DNA from: a virus | Length of the DNA: 20,074 nt | Virus record (IMG/VR): IMGVR_UViG_3300010885_029176 | Coordinates: 1-20,074 of that record | Reading direction: 5' to 3' (one strand) | Shown: piece after piece, positions 1-7,507 of the stretch | How the letters are laid out: every line of letters starts with the position of its first letter | Position numbering within the stretch: position 1 is the stretch's first letter | Made by a program: the position numbers and the translations under genes | Notes under the pieces: model-generated | What the model was told of the DNA's origin: nothing | Databases searched by the model: none | The model's input: only the letters and a program-made list of their open reading frames with translations

Positions 1-781
1 CATAATTATCAACACTATCTGTCGCCCAACAAAAATTTAATTCATTTATAATTTTTGTATCTTTTTCTAAACACCACAAGTTCCAAAGTAATGACCACAT
101 CTCTGCCGTCCAAAATTGTATTTCGCCAGGACTTATAGGGAATCTTTTTTGATAACTATGCATTTGGTCATATAAATTATTGGAATCGTTATATATATCA
201 TACCAATTTTTTGTTGTTGTTTTTTTAATTATGTATTGACCTCCACCAGAATTTTCTTGATTGTTCTTTAAACATTCCATATTAATACCAACAATATCAC
301 ACATCTCTTGTATTAGTTGATTTTTTTCAGATGTTGGGTGAGCCGACTCATATCTCTCACAACAACTCATAATATAATCATGCCCTATATATCCCTTGGT
401 ATCAGCCATATAACAGACATCGTCTGTTAAATACTTTTCTAAATCAGGTAACTCTCTCAGTATAATATCAGCATCGTGCAGAAAAAACAATTCTCCATTT
501 TCAGGAAATTCTTCTAACCATTTAGAAATTAAGTATGGTTTAATACTAGGTATATAATGTCTCTTATCTCTTTCATCACTATAAAAATGGACATTATAAC
601 CTTTTTCTCTTAACTTTAATCCGTTTTCAGATGGTACTTTACCTCCATTAAACATACCTAATATGATATGTATTTGAGATGGTTTAATACCTTTCTCAAC
701 AAAATTATGACAATATACTTCACACTGCCAATGAAAATATGGGACATCAGGTTGTGCAGTAACAAATAACAATTCCGACAT
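1..781 (-). CDS. Glycosyltransferase-like protein, partial at the left edge
   Basis: An open frame of 260 codons starts at the ATG at 779-781 and runs off the left edge without a stop, so the C-terminus is missing. The N-terminus reads MSELLFVTAQPDVPYFHWQ. A strand-like stretch ending in FFLHDADI (residues 99-106) supplies a DxD-type motif (D103, D105), the usual metal and nucleotide-sugar site of GT-A fold enzymes. A second motif, SGGGQYI (178-184), and a Trp-rich C-terminal stretch (WTAEMWSLLWNLW, 224-236, then FCWATD at 250-255) fit small glycosyltransferase-like proteins I recall from large marine phages. By family knowledge it would move a sugar from a nucleotide donor; the acceptor cannot be read from the sequence. 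It is divergent from the small plus-strand gene at 854 and is separated from the tail genes by it. A glycosyltransferase-fold call is fairly safe; substrate and role (virion, DNA or host glycan) are open. Confidence 0.72.
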   Translation of the reverse strand, partial: MSELLFVTAQPDVPYFHWQCEVYCHNFVEKGIKPSQIHIILGMFNGGKVPSENGLKLREKGYNVHFYSDERDKRHYIPSIKPYLISKWLEEFPENGELFFLHDADIILRELPDLEKYLTDDVCYMADTKGYIGHDYIMSCCERYESAHPTSEKNQLIQEMCDIVGINMECLKNNQENSGGGQYIIKKTTTKNWYDIYNDSNNLYDQMHSYQKRFPISPGEIQFWTAEMWSLLWNLWCLEKDTKIINELNFCWATDSVDNY

Positions 782-840
782 TTCTTTTTTAAATAATTAT
801 AAGGATTTATATCTTTTTTTAAATAGAACAAATTTGGATA

Positions 841-848
841 TATTTATA
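841..848 (-). promoter_or_regulatory. Possible T4-like late promoter box (TATAAATA)
   Basis: Read on the minus strand these bases are TATAAATA, identical to the classical T4 late-promoter -10 box. It lies 59 bases upstream of the glycosyltransferase ATG, inside the 72-base divergent intergenic region. The region is so AT-rich that the match could be chance, and no other promoter element is visible. Confidence 0.22.
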
Positions 849-853
849 TACAT

Positions 854-1024
854 ATGAAACTAATTAAAACAATACAAAGACTAGTAGAAGAATCTGAAAA
901 AGATTACTATTCAGCATGTGATAGATGTGCTGACGAAAGAACTATCAAAAGATTAGAAAAAAACTACACAGATACTCTCAAGTTGATGGAAAAGGTCAAC
1001 AAAATCAGTAAAGATAAAAAATAA
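854..1024 (+). CDS. Small charged protein of unknown function with a CxxC pair
   Basis: A 56-residue frame from ATG at 854 to TAA at 1022-1024. It starts MKLIKTIQRLVEESEK and contains one CDRC motif (residues 22-25). The rest is rich in Lys, Glu and Asp with a probable amphipathic helical or coiled-coil character, and the end is very basic (KISKDKK). There is no signal peptide or membrane segment. I do not recognise the family; a lone CxxC in so small a protein could bind metal only if it dimerises. The gene is convergent with the large adhesin gene, whose stop lies one base beyond this stop, and no terminator separates them. It is the only plus-strand gene I accept; the exact tail-to-tail packing and a normal phage-like amino-acid composition support it, but no homology does. 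Confidence 0.5.
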   Translation: MKLIKTIQRLVEESEKDYYSACDRCADERTIKRLEKNYTDTLKLMEKVNKISKDKK

Positions 1025-1025
1025 A

Positions 1026-4000
1026 TTACGGTGTTATAGTAACTGTAACAGTTCTTCCCGTTAATGTCGCCACCGCTCCAGGATTGGTTTGAGTTCCTTT
1101 TAAACTTACTAATTTAGAACTATCCCAAGTTGTTGAATAAGTCGCCAAATCACTCAATATATTATTAATATTAGTTGTACTTATTGTAGAATTTCCTCGT
1201 ATTTTTAACTGATACATTGTAGTTGGCCAAACACGACTAAAAGTATACCCAGTAATTGTGTTATTACCTTCTATTGCAATATTGAACGCCGCCGATGAAA
1301 AATCTGAAATACTACCATCAATAGTATTATTACCTATAATAGTTACATTAGTTAAATTTGGCGGTAAAAAAGACACGTTACCCGTTATAGTACCAAGACC
1401 TGTCAAATACATATCAGTTAATCCATTTGGTAAATCCGCCACATCACCACTAATAGTATTATCACCAGTTACATATAAATATGTTAATCCCATAGGTAAC
1501 CCTGAAGTGTCACCACTAACTGTATTATCACCACCAAGTATTAAATTTGTTATCCCTGTAGGTAATGACGATACGTTTCCACTTATTGTATTACCAGGAC
1601 CAAAATAACCGTCCATAGTATATATTTGACAATAAGTTAATCCTGTTGGTAATCCTGAAGTACTGCCACTTATCGTATTTTTACCACCAATTGCGAGTAT
1701 TGTGATTCCTGTGGGTAATCCTGTGGTATTACCACTAACGGTGTTATCACCTTGTAAATTTAAATAAGTTAAACCAGATGGTAGTCCTGTAGTATTACCG
1801 CTAATCGTATTATCATAAATTGAAACATATGTCAGTCCTGAAGGTAATCCTGATGTATTTCCACTTAGTACAGTGTTACCATTATTATTAAACATCTGCA
1901 AATTTAGAAGATTAGGTGGTAAGTCTGTTGTGTTTCCTGTTAGATTAGATTGACTAATAACTAAATAAGTCGGAGTTCTTGGTATTTGTGAAATCAAACC
2001 ATCTAATCTAACCTCATAGTTCAAATATGAATTATTCAGATTATCTAATTTGGTATATTCTGAAGTATCAATAACTACATTAATACCCGAAGAACCTGTC
2101 ACTGTTGTGGAAATAGCAAATCTTGTAATATCAGATAAATCAAGTGATTTTACTGTGATTAATCCATTATACAAACTACTATAAACATGATTAGGTGTAT
2201 GGTTTCCTGCCGCAAAAGTACTCACGTTACCATCACCCCAATCTACTAAGTATCCGTATGAAGTTGACTGAATTTCTGTGATTGTAATAGCACTAACATT
2301 TACTGCTGTCATCCTAAATGACTGTAAAGGTAAACTAGGTGTCGGAGTAATAGTAGGTGTCACTGTTATAGTTGGCGTAATAGTTACTGTTGGTGTTGGA
2401 GTATTTTCTGGAGTTATCGTAGGAGTTGGTGTAACTGTTGGTGTTGCTGACGGTGATGGTACCCCATAACAACAAATGTCATAATCAATTCTAATTGCAA
2501 CACTAACAGTATCCGCAGATAGTGTTCTAGCACAATCCGTATTTAAACTAATTGAATTTGTATTCGCATTTAGAACTATTGAACCAATACCAGGAACTCC
2601 ACTTAATAAAGCATTTAACGCATCAACATATTGTTGGTCTGTAGGATATACAGATAAAGATGTTGTAGCAAAAAAGTTACTAGTGAACGCCGAACTACCA
2701 ACATTTAATAACAAATTAAATTGAGCCAACGTTAATTTACAATTTATTTCACCAATCGTTAAGTCTTGATATCCTTGATTTAACATTTGTTGAAATCCTG
2801 TTTTTGTTCCTGTTCTTTCTGTAAAAATACTATCACAAATATTGAAAATCTGATATGATGTATTAGAAGTTCCACAAAGTATTTGAGTTGTTTTAATTAA
2901 ACTACAATTATTACTATCAGTAACTGTTACAGAATATGTTCCAGCGGTAAGTCCTGTAACATATATACCATCCTGCAAACCGACATTAGGTGACCAAGAT
3001 ATTGTAAATGGCGGTGTACCCTTAGTGATTACCGCAGTTATTGTCCCTTCATTACCCTTACCACAGCTTGTATCAATTAAACTAAATTGGACATCATTAC
3101 TACTTTTTATACTAACTGATTTTATTTGTTTGCAACCATTAACATCAGTAACTGAAACTGCGTATAATCCACTTGATAAATTATTAAACGTATATGCAGT
3201 AGAATTTAAGGTAATTGATTGTCCCGGTATTTCATAGGTGTATGTACCGTTAGCACTTGTCTCAACTCTAATAGAACCATTTAATAACCCACATGTTGTA
3301 TCAATATACGTTGTAGTAATTGTAAAAGCGTCTTCGTTAATAACGGTAATGTCGGTCTCATAACTACAAGTACTTGGGTTTGTTATTTTAATATGATACG
3401 TACCTGTTGGTAAGTTATTAAATTGAGCGTTAGAATTTATAGAAATAACTCTAGTATTGCCTGAAGTATCTGTTAATGTATATGTATAAGGTGTATTTCC
3501 CCCTTGAACAAATACATTAATAATTCCATTACTACTTCCACATACAGAAGGAACCGATGACGCAGCGACAAATGTAAACGCATTTGGACTTGATAATGTT
3601 ATTGTTCCTGATGTGGTACATAATCCCGCATCAGTAACCGTTACATTATATATTCCTGACGATAGTCCGGTAAATGTTGTATTATTTGAAAAGTCAATTT
3701 TTGTATCCCCATTTGATAAAACATAATAAAATGGTGCAGTTCCTCCACTCAAATAAACCGTGATTTGTCCGTCCGCTTGAAAGCAATTTGGAGAAACAGG
3801 TAATAAATTAGTTATACCCGGTGGTTCAACATCTATAACTGTTGCTTGTTTAGTGACAGAACATCCTCCAGAATCAAGTACTGTTACAGTATAAACACCC
3901 GCAGTTAAACCGCTAATAGATGAGGTTGTTTCATTATTACTCCATAAATAAGTATATGGTGAAACTCCTGTTTGACCTGTAATATATATTTTTCCAGAAG

Positions 4001-4556
4001 GGCCTGAACATCTTGAATTATTAACAACAAAAAACCCATAATCTAATTGTCCTGAATCCAAAACAACATTAGTAGATGAGCGTCCGCTACATCCTCCATT
4101 ATCAATCGCCTCCACATAATATGTATCTGCAGACAGTTGAACAAAAGGATAAAATCCAACAGAGGAAGTACCTGAAGTTACATATCCATTAGTATTACTA
4201 TATAAATAATAATCAACTATATTAACTGATGTTGTTGCTGTTGCGGTTAAAACCCCATTTGGTAATCCACAAGTTGAATTTATCACACTTGTCTCTAAAC
4301 AAATCCCTGAAGAAATGGTTAATAAAACAGGTTGTTCTTGTGGTGAAACAGAAGAGTCAGTAACTAATATTTGATAAGTACCTACCGATAAACCAGTTCT
4401 AGTTGATGATGTAAAAGAAACATCAGTTCCTAAATTAGGTATTTGCCAATCAATAATATATGGCGATTGTCCATCAATTGGTTCTATATATAAAGCACCT
4501 GTACCTATATTTAGGCAATCCCCTGTAACCGTTGTTATAATATAATTAATAGGCAT
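1026..4556 (-). CDS. Mosaic tail adhesin: SprB-like modules, Pro/Thr linker, PKD-like domain and LRR array
   Basis: An 1176-residue protein, the last and most modular gene of the tail run, starting at a TAATG overlap with the preceding gene. Residues 1-560 hold seven modules of about 75-85 residues. Each ends in a GxYxVxVTDxxGC-like motif (near residues 59, 143, 220, 301, 385, 463 and 539), and most begin with a Cys-Gly-x-x-Asn-Gly-like turn; this is the pattern of the SprB repeat family of Bacteroidota surface adhesins. Residues 561-697 match the C-terminus of the 983-aa neighbour. Residues 699-742 are a Pro/Thr linker. Residues 745-815 look PKD-like (VDWGDGNVS, 771-779). Residues 858-1129 are about twelve 22-residue leucine-rich repeats of type LPxGLTxLxLxGxNTISGN. 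There is no catalytic motif, signal peptide or membrane segment. I infer a fibre or receptor-binding protein whose shared domain anchors it to the baseplate. It could instead be a non-essential decoration protein. Confidence 0.72.
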   Translation of the reverse strand: MPINYIITTVTGDCLNIGTGALYIEPIDGQSPYIIDWQIPNLGTDVSFTSSTRTGLSVGTYQILVTDSSVSPQEQPVLLTISSGICLETSVINSTCGLPNGVLTATATTSVNIVDYYLYSNTNGYVTSGTSSVGFYPFVQLSADTYYVEAIDNGGCSGRSSTNVVLDSGQLDYGFFVVNNSRCSGPSGKIYITGQTGVSPYTYLWSNNETTSSISGLTAGVYTVTVLDSGGCSVTKQATVIDVEPPGITNLLPVSPNCFQADGQITVYLSGGTAPFYYVLSNGDTKIDFSNNTTFTGLSSGIYNVTVTDAGLCTTSGTITLSSPNAFTFVAASSVPSVCGSSNGIINVFVQGGNTPYTYTLTDTSGNTRVISINSNAQFNNLPTGTYHIKITNPSTCSYETDITVINEDAFTITTTYIDTTCGLLNGSIRVETSANGTYTYEIPGQSITLNSTAYTFNNLSSGLYAVSVTDVNGCKQIKSVSIKSSNDVQFSLIDTSCGKGNEGTITAVITKGTPPFTISWSPNVGLQDGIYVTGLTAGTYSVTVTDSNNCSLIKTTQILCGTSNTSYQIFNICDSIFTERTGTKTGFQQMLNQGYQDLTIGEINCKLTLAQFNLLLNVGSSAFTSNFFATTSLSVYPTDQQYVDALNALLSGVPGIGSIVLNANTNSISLNTDCARTLSADTVSVAIRIDYDICCYGVPSPSATPTVTPTPTITPENTPTPTVTITPTITVTPTITPTPSLPLQSFRMTAVNVSAITITEIQSTSYGYLVDWGDGNVSTFAAGNHTPNHVYSSLYNGLITVKSLDLSDITRFAISTTVTGSSGINVVIDTSEYTKLDNLNNSYLNYEVRLDGLISQIPRTPTYLVISQSNLTGNTTDLPPNLLNLQMFNNNGNTVLSGNTSGLPSGLTYVSIYDNTISGNTTGLPSGLTYLNLQGDNTVSGNTTGLPTGITILAIGGKNTISGSTSGLPTGLTYCQIYTMDGYFGPGNTISGNVSSLPTGITNLILGGDNTVSGDTSGLPMGLTYLYVTGDNTISGDVADLPNGLTDMYLTGLGTITGNVSFLPPNLTNVTIIGNNTIDGSISDFSSAAFNIAIEGNNTITGYTFSRVWPTTMYQLKIRGNSTISTTNINNILSDLATYSTTWDSSKLVSLKGTQTNPGAVATLTGRTVTVTITP
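1170..1985 (-). repeat. 22-residue leucine-rich repeat array (coding)
   Basis: About twelve consecutive units cover residues 858-1129 of the 1176-aa protein. Most are exactly 22 residues, for example LPTGITNLILGGDNTVSGDT (998-1017) followed by LPMGLTYLYVTGDNTISGD (1020-1038). One unit (969-997) is stretched to 29 residues by a Gly/Tyr/Phe-containing insertion (MDGYFGPG). The DNA is visibly repetitive, with recurring blocks such as ggtaatcctg. The spacing of Leu-Pro and the Asn-Thr-Ile core resembles 22-residue FNIP-type LRRs more than the classical 24-residue kind. Confidence 0.75.
2331..2462 (-). repeat. Pro/Thr-rich linker (coding low-complexity tract)
   Basis: Residues 699-742 of the 1176-aa protein consist almost only of Pro and Thr, with Ile, Val and Ser, in a TPT-x-TPT rhythm (for example TPTITVTPTITPTPS). 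It joins the SprB-like and shared-domain half to the PKD/LRR half and probably forms an extended stalk. The DNA is a degenerate tract of gtaatagt/ggtgt units. Confidence 0.85.
2877..4556 (-). repeat. Seven SprB-like modules (coding)
   Basis: Residues 1-560 of the 1176-aa protein. Approximate modules are 1-82, 83-168, 169-243, 244-322, 323-407, 408-485 and 486-560. Shared features are an early Cys, a CGxxNG-like turn in several copies, a GGxxPYxYxW/L strand (for example SPYTYLWSNNETTSSISGLT, 199-218), and the closing GxYxVxVTDxxGC. The copies are strongly diverged, so this is not a recent tandem duplication. Confidence 0.72.
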
Positions 4557-7507
4557 TAACTACAACTAATTGTAAAATTCAATCCAACGTTTAATTGGAT
4601 TTGTTTATTTGTAAATTTAGGTTCGCATCCTGAATTAGAAACATACAAAGTATTTCCACTAAGGAAATACGTTAAGTCAGCATCAGTTAAATTTGTCACA
4701 TAAGTTTGTACCGCACCGCTCCATTGAGAATTAGTCGGTGTTTGTAATGTTCCATATCCTGTAAAGAATTTTTGTTGTAATAAAACAGTACTATCCAATC
4801 TTAAATCAATATACCAATCAGTGACTAAAGAATTCAAATCACATGTTAATGAATTAGATGTGACATAATTTGTCACAGTTTGATTTAATATATCTTGGAA
4901 TGATTGTACTGTTGATGACCCTCCATTCCAAGGATAAATAGGACATTCAATAGTTTCATCAATACAATTATATAAAAATAAATTACCATTCAACGTACAA
5001 GGTATACACGGTACCGGTAATATTGCACATCCTCTTTGAATTCTATATACAAATTTTTGTCTATGAAATATAGAATTTTCATACTTAACTCCGGCTAACC
5101 ATATTGTGGTCGCTGGTATCATTTGTTCAACTAATCTAATCCAATAATCACCTAACCCATTAACATAATCCATCATTGAACGATAATTAAAATTATCATT
5201 CGGTATTCCGACAGTTTCTTGTGATTGTAAGTAATTCCAAAATATAGACTGTAATGTTAAATATCCACTTGTTTTACCATCAGAACTAAATTGTCTATCT
5301 CTAACATTTATCATGTTATTCCAAAATGTTTGAGCAAATTCAAAGAACGATTTTTTATTTGGTTGTGGATTAATGAATGTTGAATCAACCCCTCCTGGTT
5401 GTGGATAAGGGGAAGTTAAACCAGTACTAGGTATTGGGTAATCATACTTTCTTGACATATACCAAACATCATATGCCAACCCTTGAGCAGGATTTAAAAA
5501 TAAATCAACATTTTTAACATTTAATACAAATTTTTCATTATCAACAAAATAATAAGCATCATATTTAGAACCTCCATTACCTACTCTAAGTCCTGTGTCT
5601 GTCACAGGCCAACTTTTTTTATTATCGGGTATTCTTAAAAGTCTATAACCTGTATTCAAATATGGAAAATATCTATATCTATCCAAATATTTTTGTCCAT
5701 AAGTAAATTGTTCAAATTCAGTTTGAACATTAAAATTTTGTCCCGTAAATACACTATTAGTATAATTAATTTTTTGAGGACTTTGGTGGTCTTTAACTAG
5801 TTCAAACCATCCCGCCCCTTTCTGAAAGAAATAATCTTGAGTATCTTCAGGTGACTTCGGATAACCATAAGAATCCACAGGAAAATCCGCCAATGTCACA
5901 TCAACATCAGTTATCGTAGTTTGTGTTGTAAAGGCTGAATATACATTACCATAAATAGTAAATGTTGTAGTATCAAATACGGGCATCTCTTCAACATATG
6001 TACCACCAGATATTTGAGCGTACCTCATATTAAAATCCGCCATGTTAATTTTCTGACCTGCAATATATATATTTTCATTAAATTCTATTAAAGCCTCCGG
6101 TGCACCAATAAGTCTTAGTAAAAATTCTATAGACTTTCTTGTACCTTTTGACTTAAACAAATAAGCAGAATTTAAAATTAAATTTCTATAAAATTGATAA
6201 TTTAACTCTGTTGGTGTTGACGCTCTAGAATATCCCTCAAATTCAATTTTACTATTATTACCAAAAACTGAACCTAAGAAATTTTCATTAGTAATTGGGG
6301 AAACGTTTATTTTCCATCCAATTGTTTCTGCCAAATTTTTAAGTAATTGTGATGGTATATCATTTTTAACCGTATAATTTACAGAATTCATATAAGCCAA
6401 TCCATCTATAAACTTTTTAACCTCATCAAAACTTCTACCATAGATACTTAATATTTTTTGAACTCTTTGGTCTTCAGTATCAAATTCTTTAAACGATTCA
6501 GTAGTTAAAAATCTTGTTATTAAATTTGTTTTTGATTCATCAAATGCAACCGCAATCTCATTTAAAGAATTTAAATAATTATCAAATAATCTTGTCCTAA
6601 TATCTAAATTCCAAATCCCATCTATTGGCCAAGTCACATTAACAAAACTAGTAAATAAAACACCATCATCTGATTGTTTTGGTACTTGGAACGTTGCCGT
6701 GTATTTAGGGACAATCATTCTATTTAATAAAAACTTTTCAACCTCATCAAACGGTTCTATTAATGATTTATCCGCATAAAAAGTATTTGGTCTAATAACT
6801 AAAGTTTCGGTTGTTTCCATTTTTCCTGAAAATGGTTGACCAAAAACAATAATTTCTATAAAACCTGAATATAAACTACTGGATGGTGTAAAATGATAAA
6901 TAGGAAATTCTTTATCTCCTAAAAATAAAGAAAACTTATTATACTCAACAGTTAAATTTCTTAATGGAGATACCTCAAATTCTTTTAATGAAATATTTCT
7001 GGTTGCATTAACCGAATAATCAATTCCAAAAGGATTTGTCAATTTAGTCACATCAATTTTAAATGAAGTAACATCTTCAATATTGTCATAATCAATATCA
7101 ATCGCGGTATTGTCAGTAGTAAAATCAGAATTAAGATTATATACTTCTAATGCAGAAGGAAAATAATTTATAATTTTTTGAACTGATGTTGACATTCTTT
7201 TAGATAACGGACCATAAATATTAAATTTAGTTATCTCACTTAAATCAAAATTAGGATAAACTCTAAATTCTTTAGCAATAATTGCCTTAGATTCTAAAAC
7301 ATTAGAAACATTTAATGTGTCTAAAGTAATTGGTTCAGAAAAAGAACCAATATTAAACTCTCTATAAACTTTTTCTGTTATAGTTGTTGTGAATTGAAAA
7401 TTACCTTGCGTTAAACCACCTCCTTGGACTAATTGAAATCCAACCAAATCATCTGAAAAAGGTCTACCATTAGCACCGTCAGGATATTTAATAATCGTTT
7501 TACCCAT
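4556..7507 (-). CDS. Baseplate protein with a gpI/TIGR02242-like tail domain (possible gp7 counterpart)
   Basis: A 983-residue protein that starts and ends at TAATG overlaps. Its core resembles the tail-protein domain found in P2 gpI and in contractile injection systems (TIGR02242 type). The first half is ILSIYGRSFDEVKKFIDGLA (352-371), followed by the PSQLLKNLAETIGW stretch (385-398). The second half is YLFKSKGTRKSIEFLLRLIG (449-468), with the family's Lys-Gly-Thr-Arg turn. Downstream, LVEQMIPATTIWLAG (792-806) and the basic RQKFVYRIQRG (816-826) precede a Cys cluster (C827, C834, C837, C848, C855). Residues 837-983 are related to residues 561-697 of the following protein. In T4 and P2 baseplates gpI corresponds to part of gp7, which joins gp6 in the wedge. 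I therefore infer a wedge role linking to peripheral proteins. The N-terminal 340 residues are not recognised. Domain recognition is by eye, so the family assignment is moderate. Confidence 0.62.
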   Translation of the reverse strand: MGKTIIKYPDGANGRPFSDDLVGFQLVQGGGLTQGNFQFTTTITEKVYREFNIGSFSEPITLDTLNVSNVLESKAIIAKEFRVYPNFDLSEITKFNIYGPLSKRMSTSVQKIINYFPSALEVYNLNSDFTTDNTAIDIDYDNIEDVTSFKIDVTKLTNPFGIDYSVNATRNISLKEFEVSPLRNLTVEYNKFSLFLGDKEFPIYHFTPSSSLYSGFIEIIVFGQPFSGKMETTETLVIRPNTFYADKSLIEPFDEVEKFLLNRMIVPKYTATFQVPKQSDDGVLFTSFVNVTWPIDGIWNLDIRTRLFDNYLNSLNEIAVAFDESKTNLITRFLTTESFKEFDTEDQRVQKILSIYGRSFDEVKKFIDGLAYMNSVNYTVKNDIPSQLLKNLAETIGWKINVSPITNENFLGSVFGNNSKIEFEGYSRASTPTELNYQFYRNLILNSAYLFKSKGTRKSIEFLLRLIGAPEALIEFNENIYIAGQKINMADFNMRYAQISGGTYVEEMPVFDTTTFTIYGNVYSAFTTQTTITDVDVTLADFPVDSYGYPKSPEDTQDYFFQKGAGWFELVKDHQSPQKINYTNSVFTGQNFNVQTEFEQFTYGQKYLDRYRYFPYLNTGYRLLRIPDNKKSWPVTDTGLRVGNGGSKYDAYYFVDNEKFVLNVKNVDLFLNPAQGLAYDVWYMSRKYDYPIPSTGLTSPYPQPGGVDSTFINPQPNKKSFFEFAQTFWNNMINVRDRQFSSDGKTSGYLTLQSIFWNYLQSQETVGIPNDNFNYRSMMDYVNGLGDYWIRLVEQMIPATTIWLAGVKYENSIFHRQKFVYRIQRGCAILPVPCIPCTLNGNLFLYNCIDETIECPIYPWNGGSSTVQSFQDILNQTVTNYVTSNSLTCDLNSLVTDWYIDLRLDSTVLLQQKFFTGYGTLQTPTNSQWSGAVQTYVTNLTDADLTYFLSGNTLYVSNSGCEPKFTNKQIQLNVGLNFTISCS

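Noticed and set aside
829-836. Palindrome CAAATTTG as a promoter or operator between divergent genes
   Set aside because: It resembles the Bacteroidota TAnnTTTG box only partly and on neither strand completely; eight bases in AT-rich DNA are too few.
1258-1608. Plus-strand open frame of 116 codons opposite the LRR array
   Set aside because: It is antisense to the repeat region and its own repetitiveness mirrors the LRR units; the minus-strand protein is clearly the real product.
1170-1985. CRISPR-like regular repeats
   Set aside because: The regular spacing is the 66-base codon period of the 22-residue LRR; the repeats are diverged and in frame, with no identical direct repeats and unique spacers.
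2278-2469. Plus-strand frame rich in Val/Gly
   Set aside because: It is the complement of the Pro/Thr linker; the simple composition explains the missing stops.
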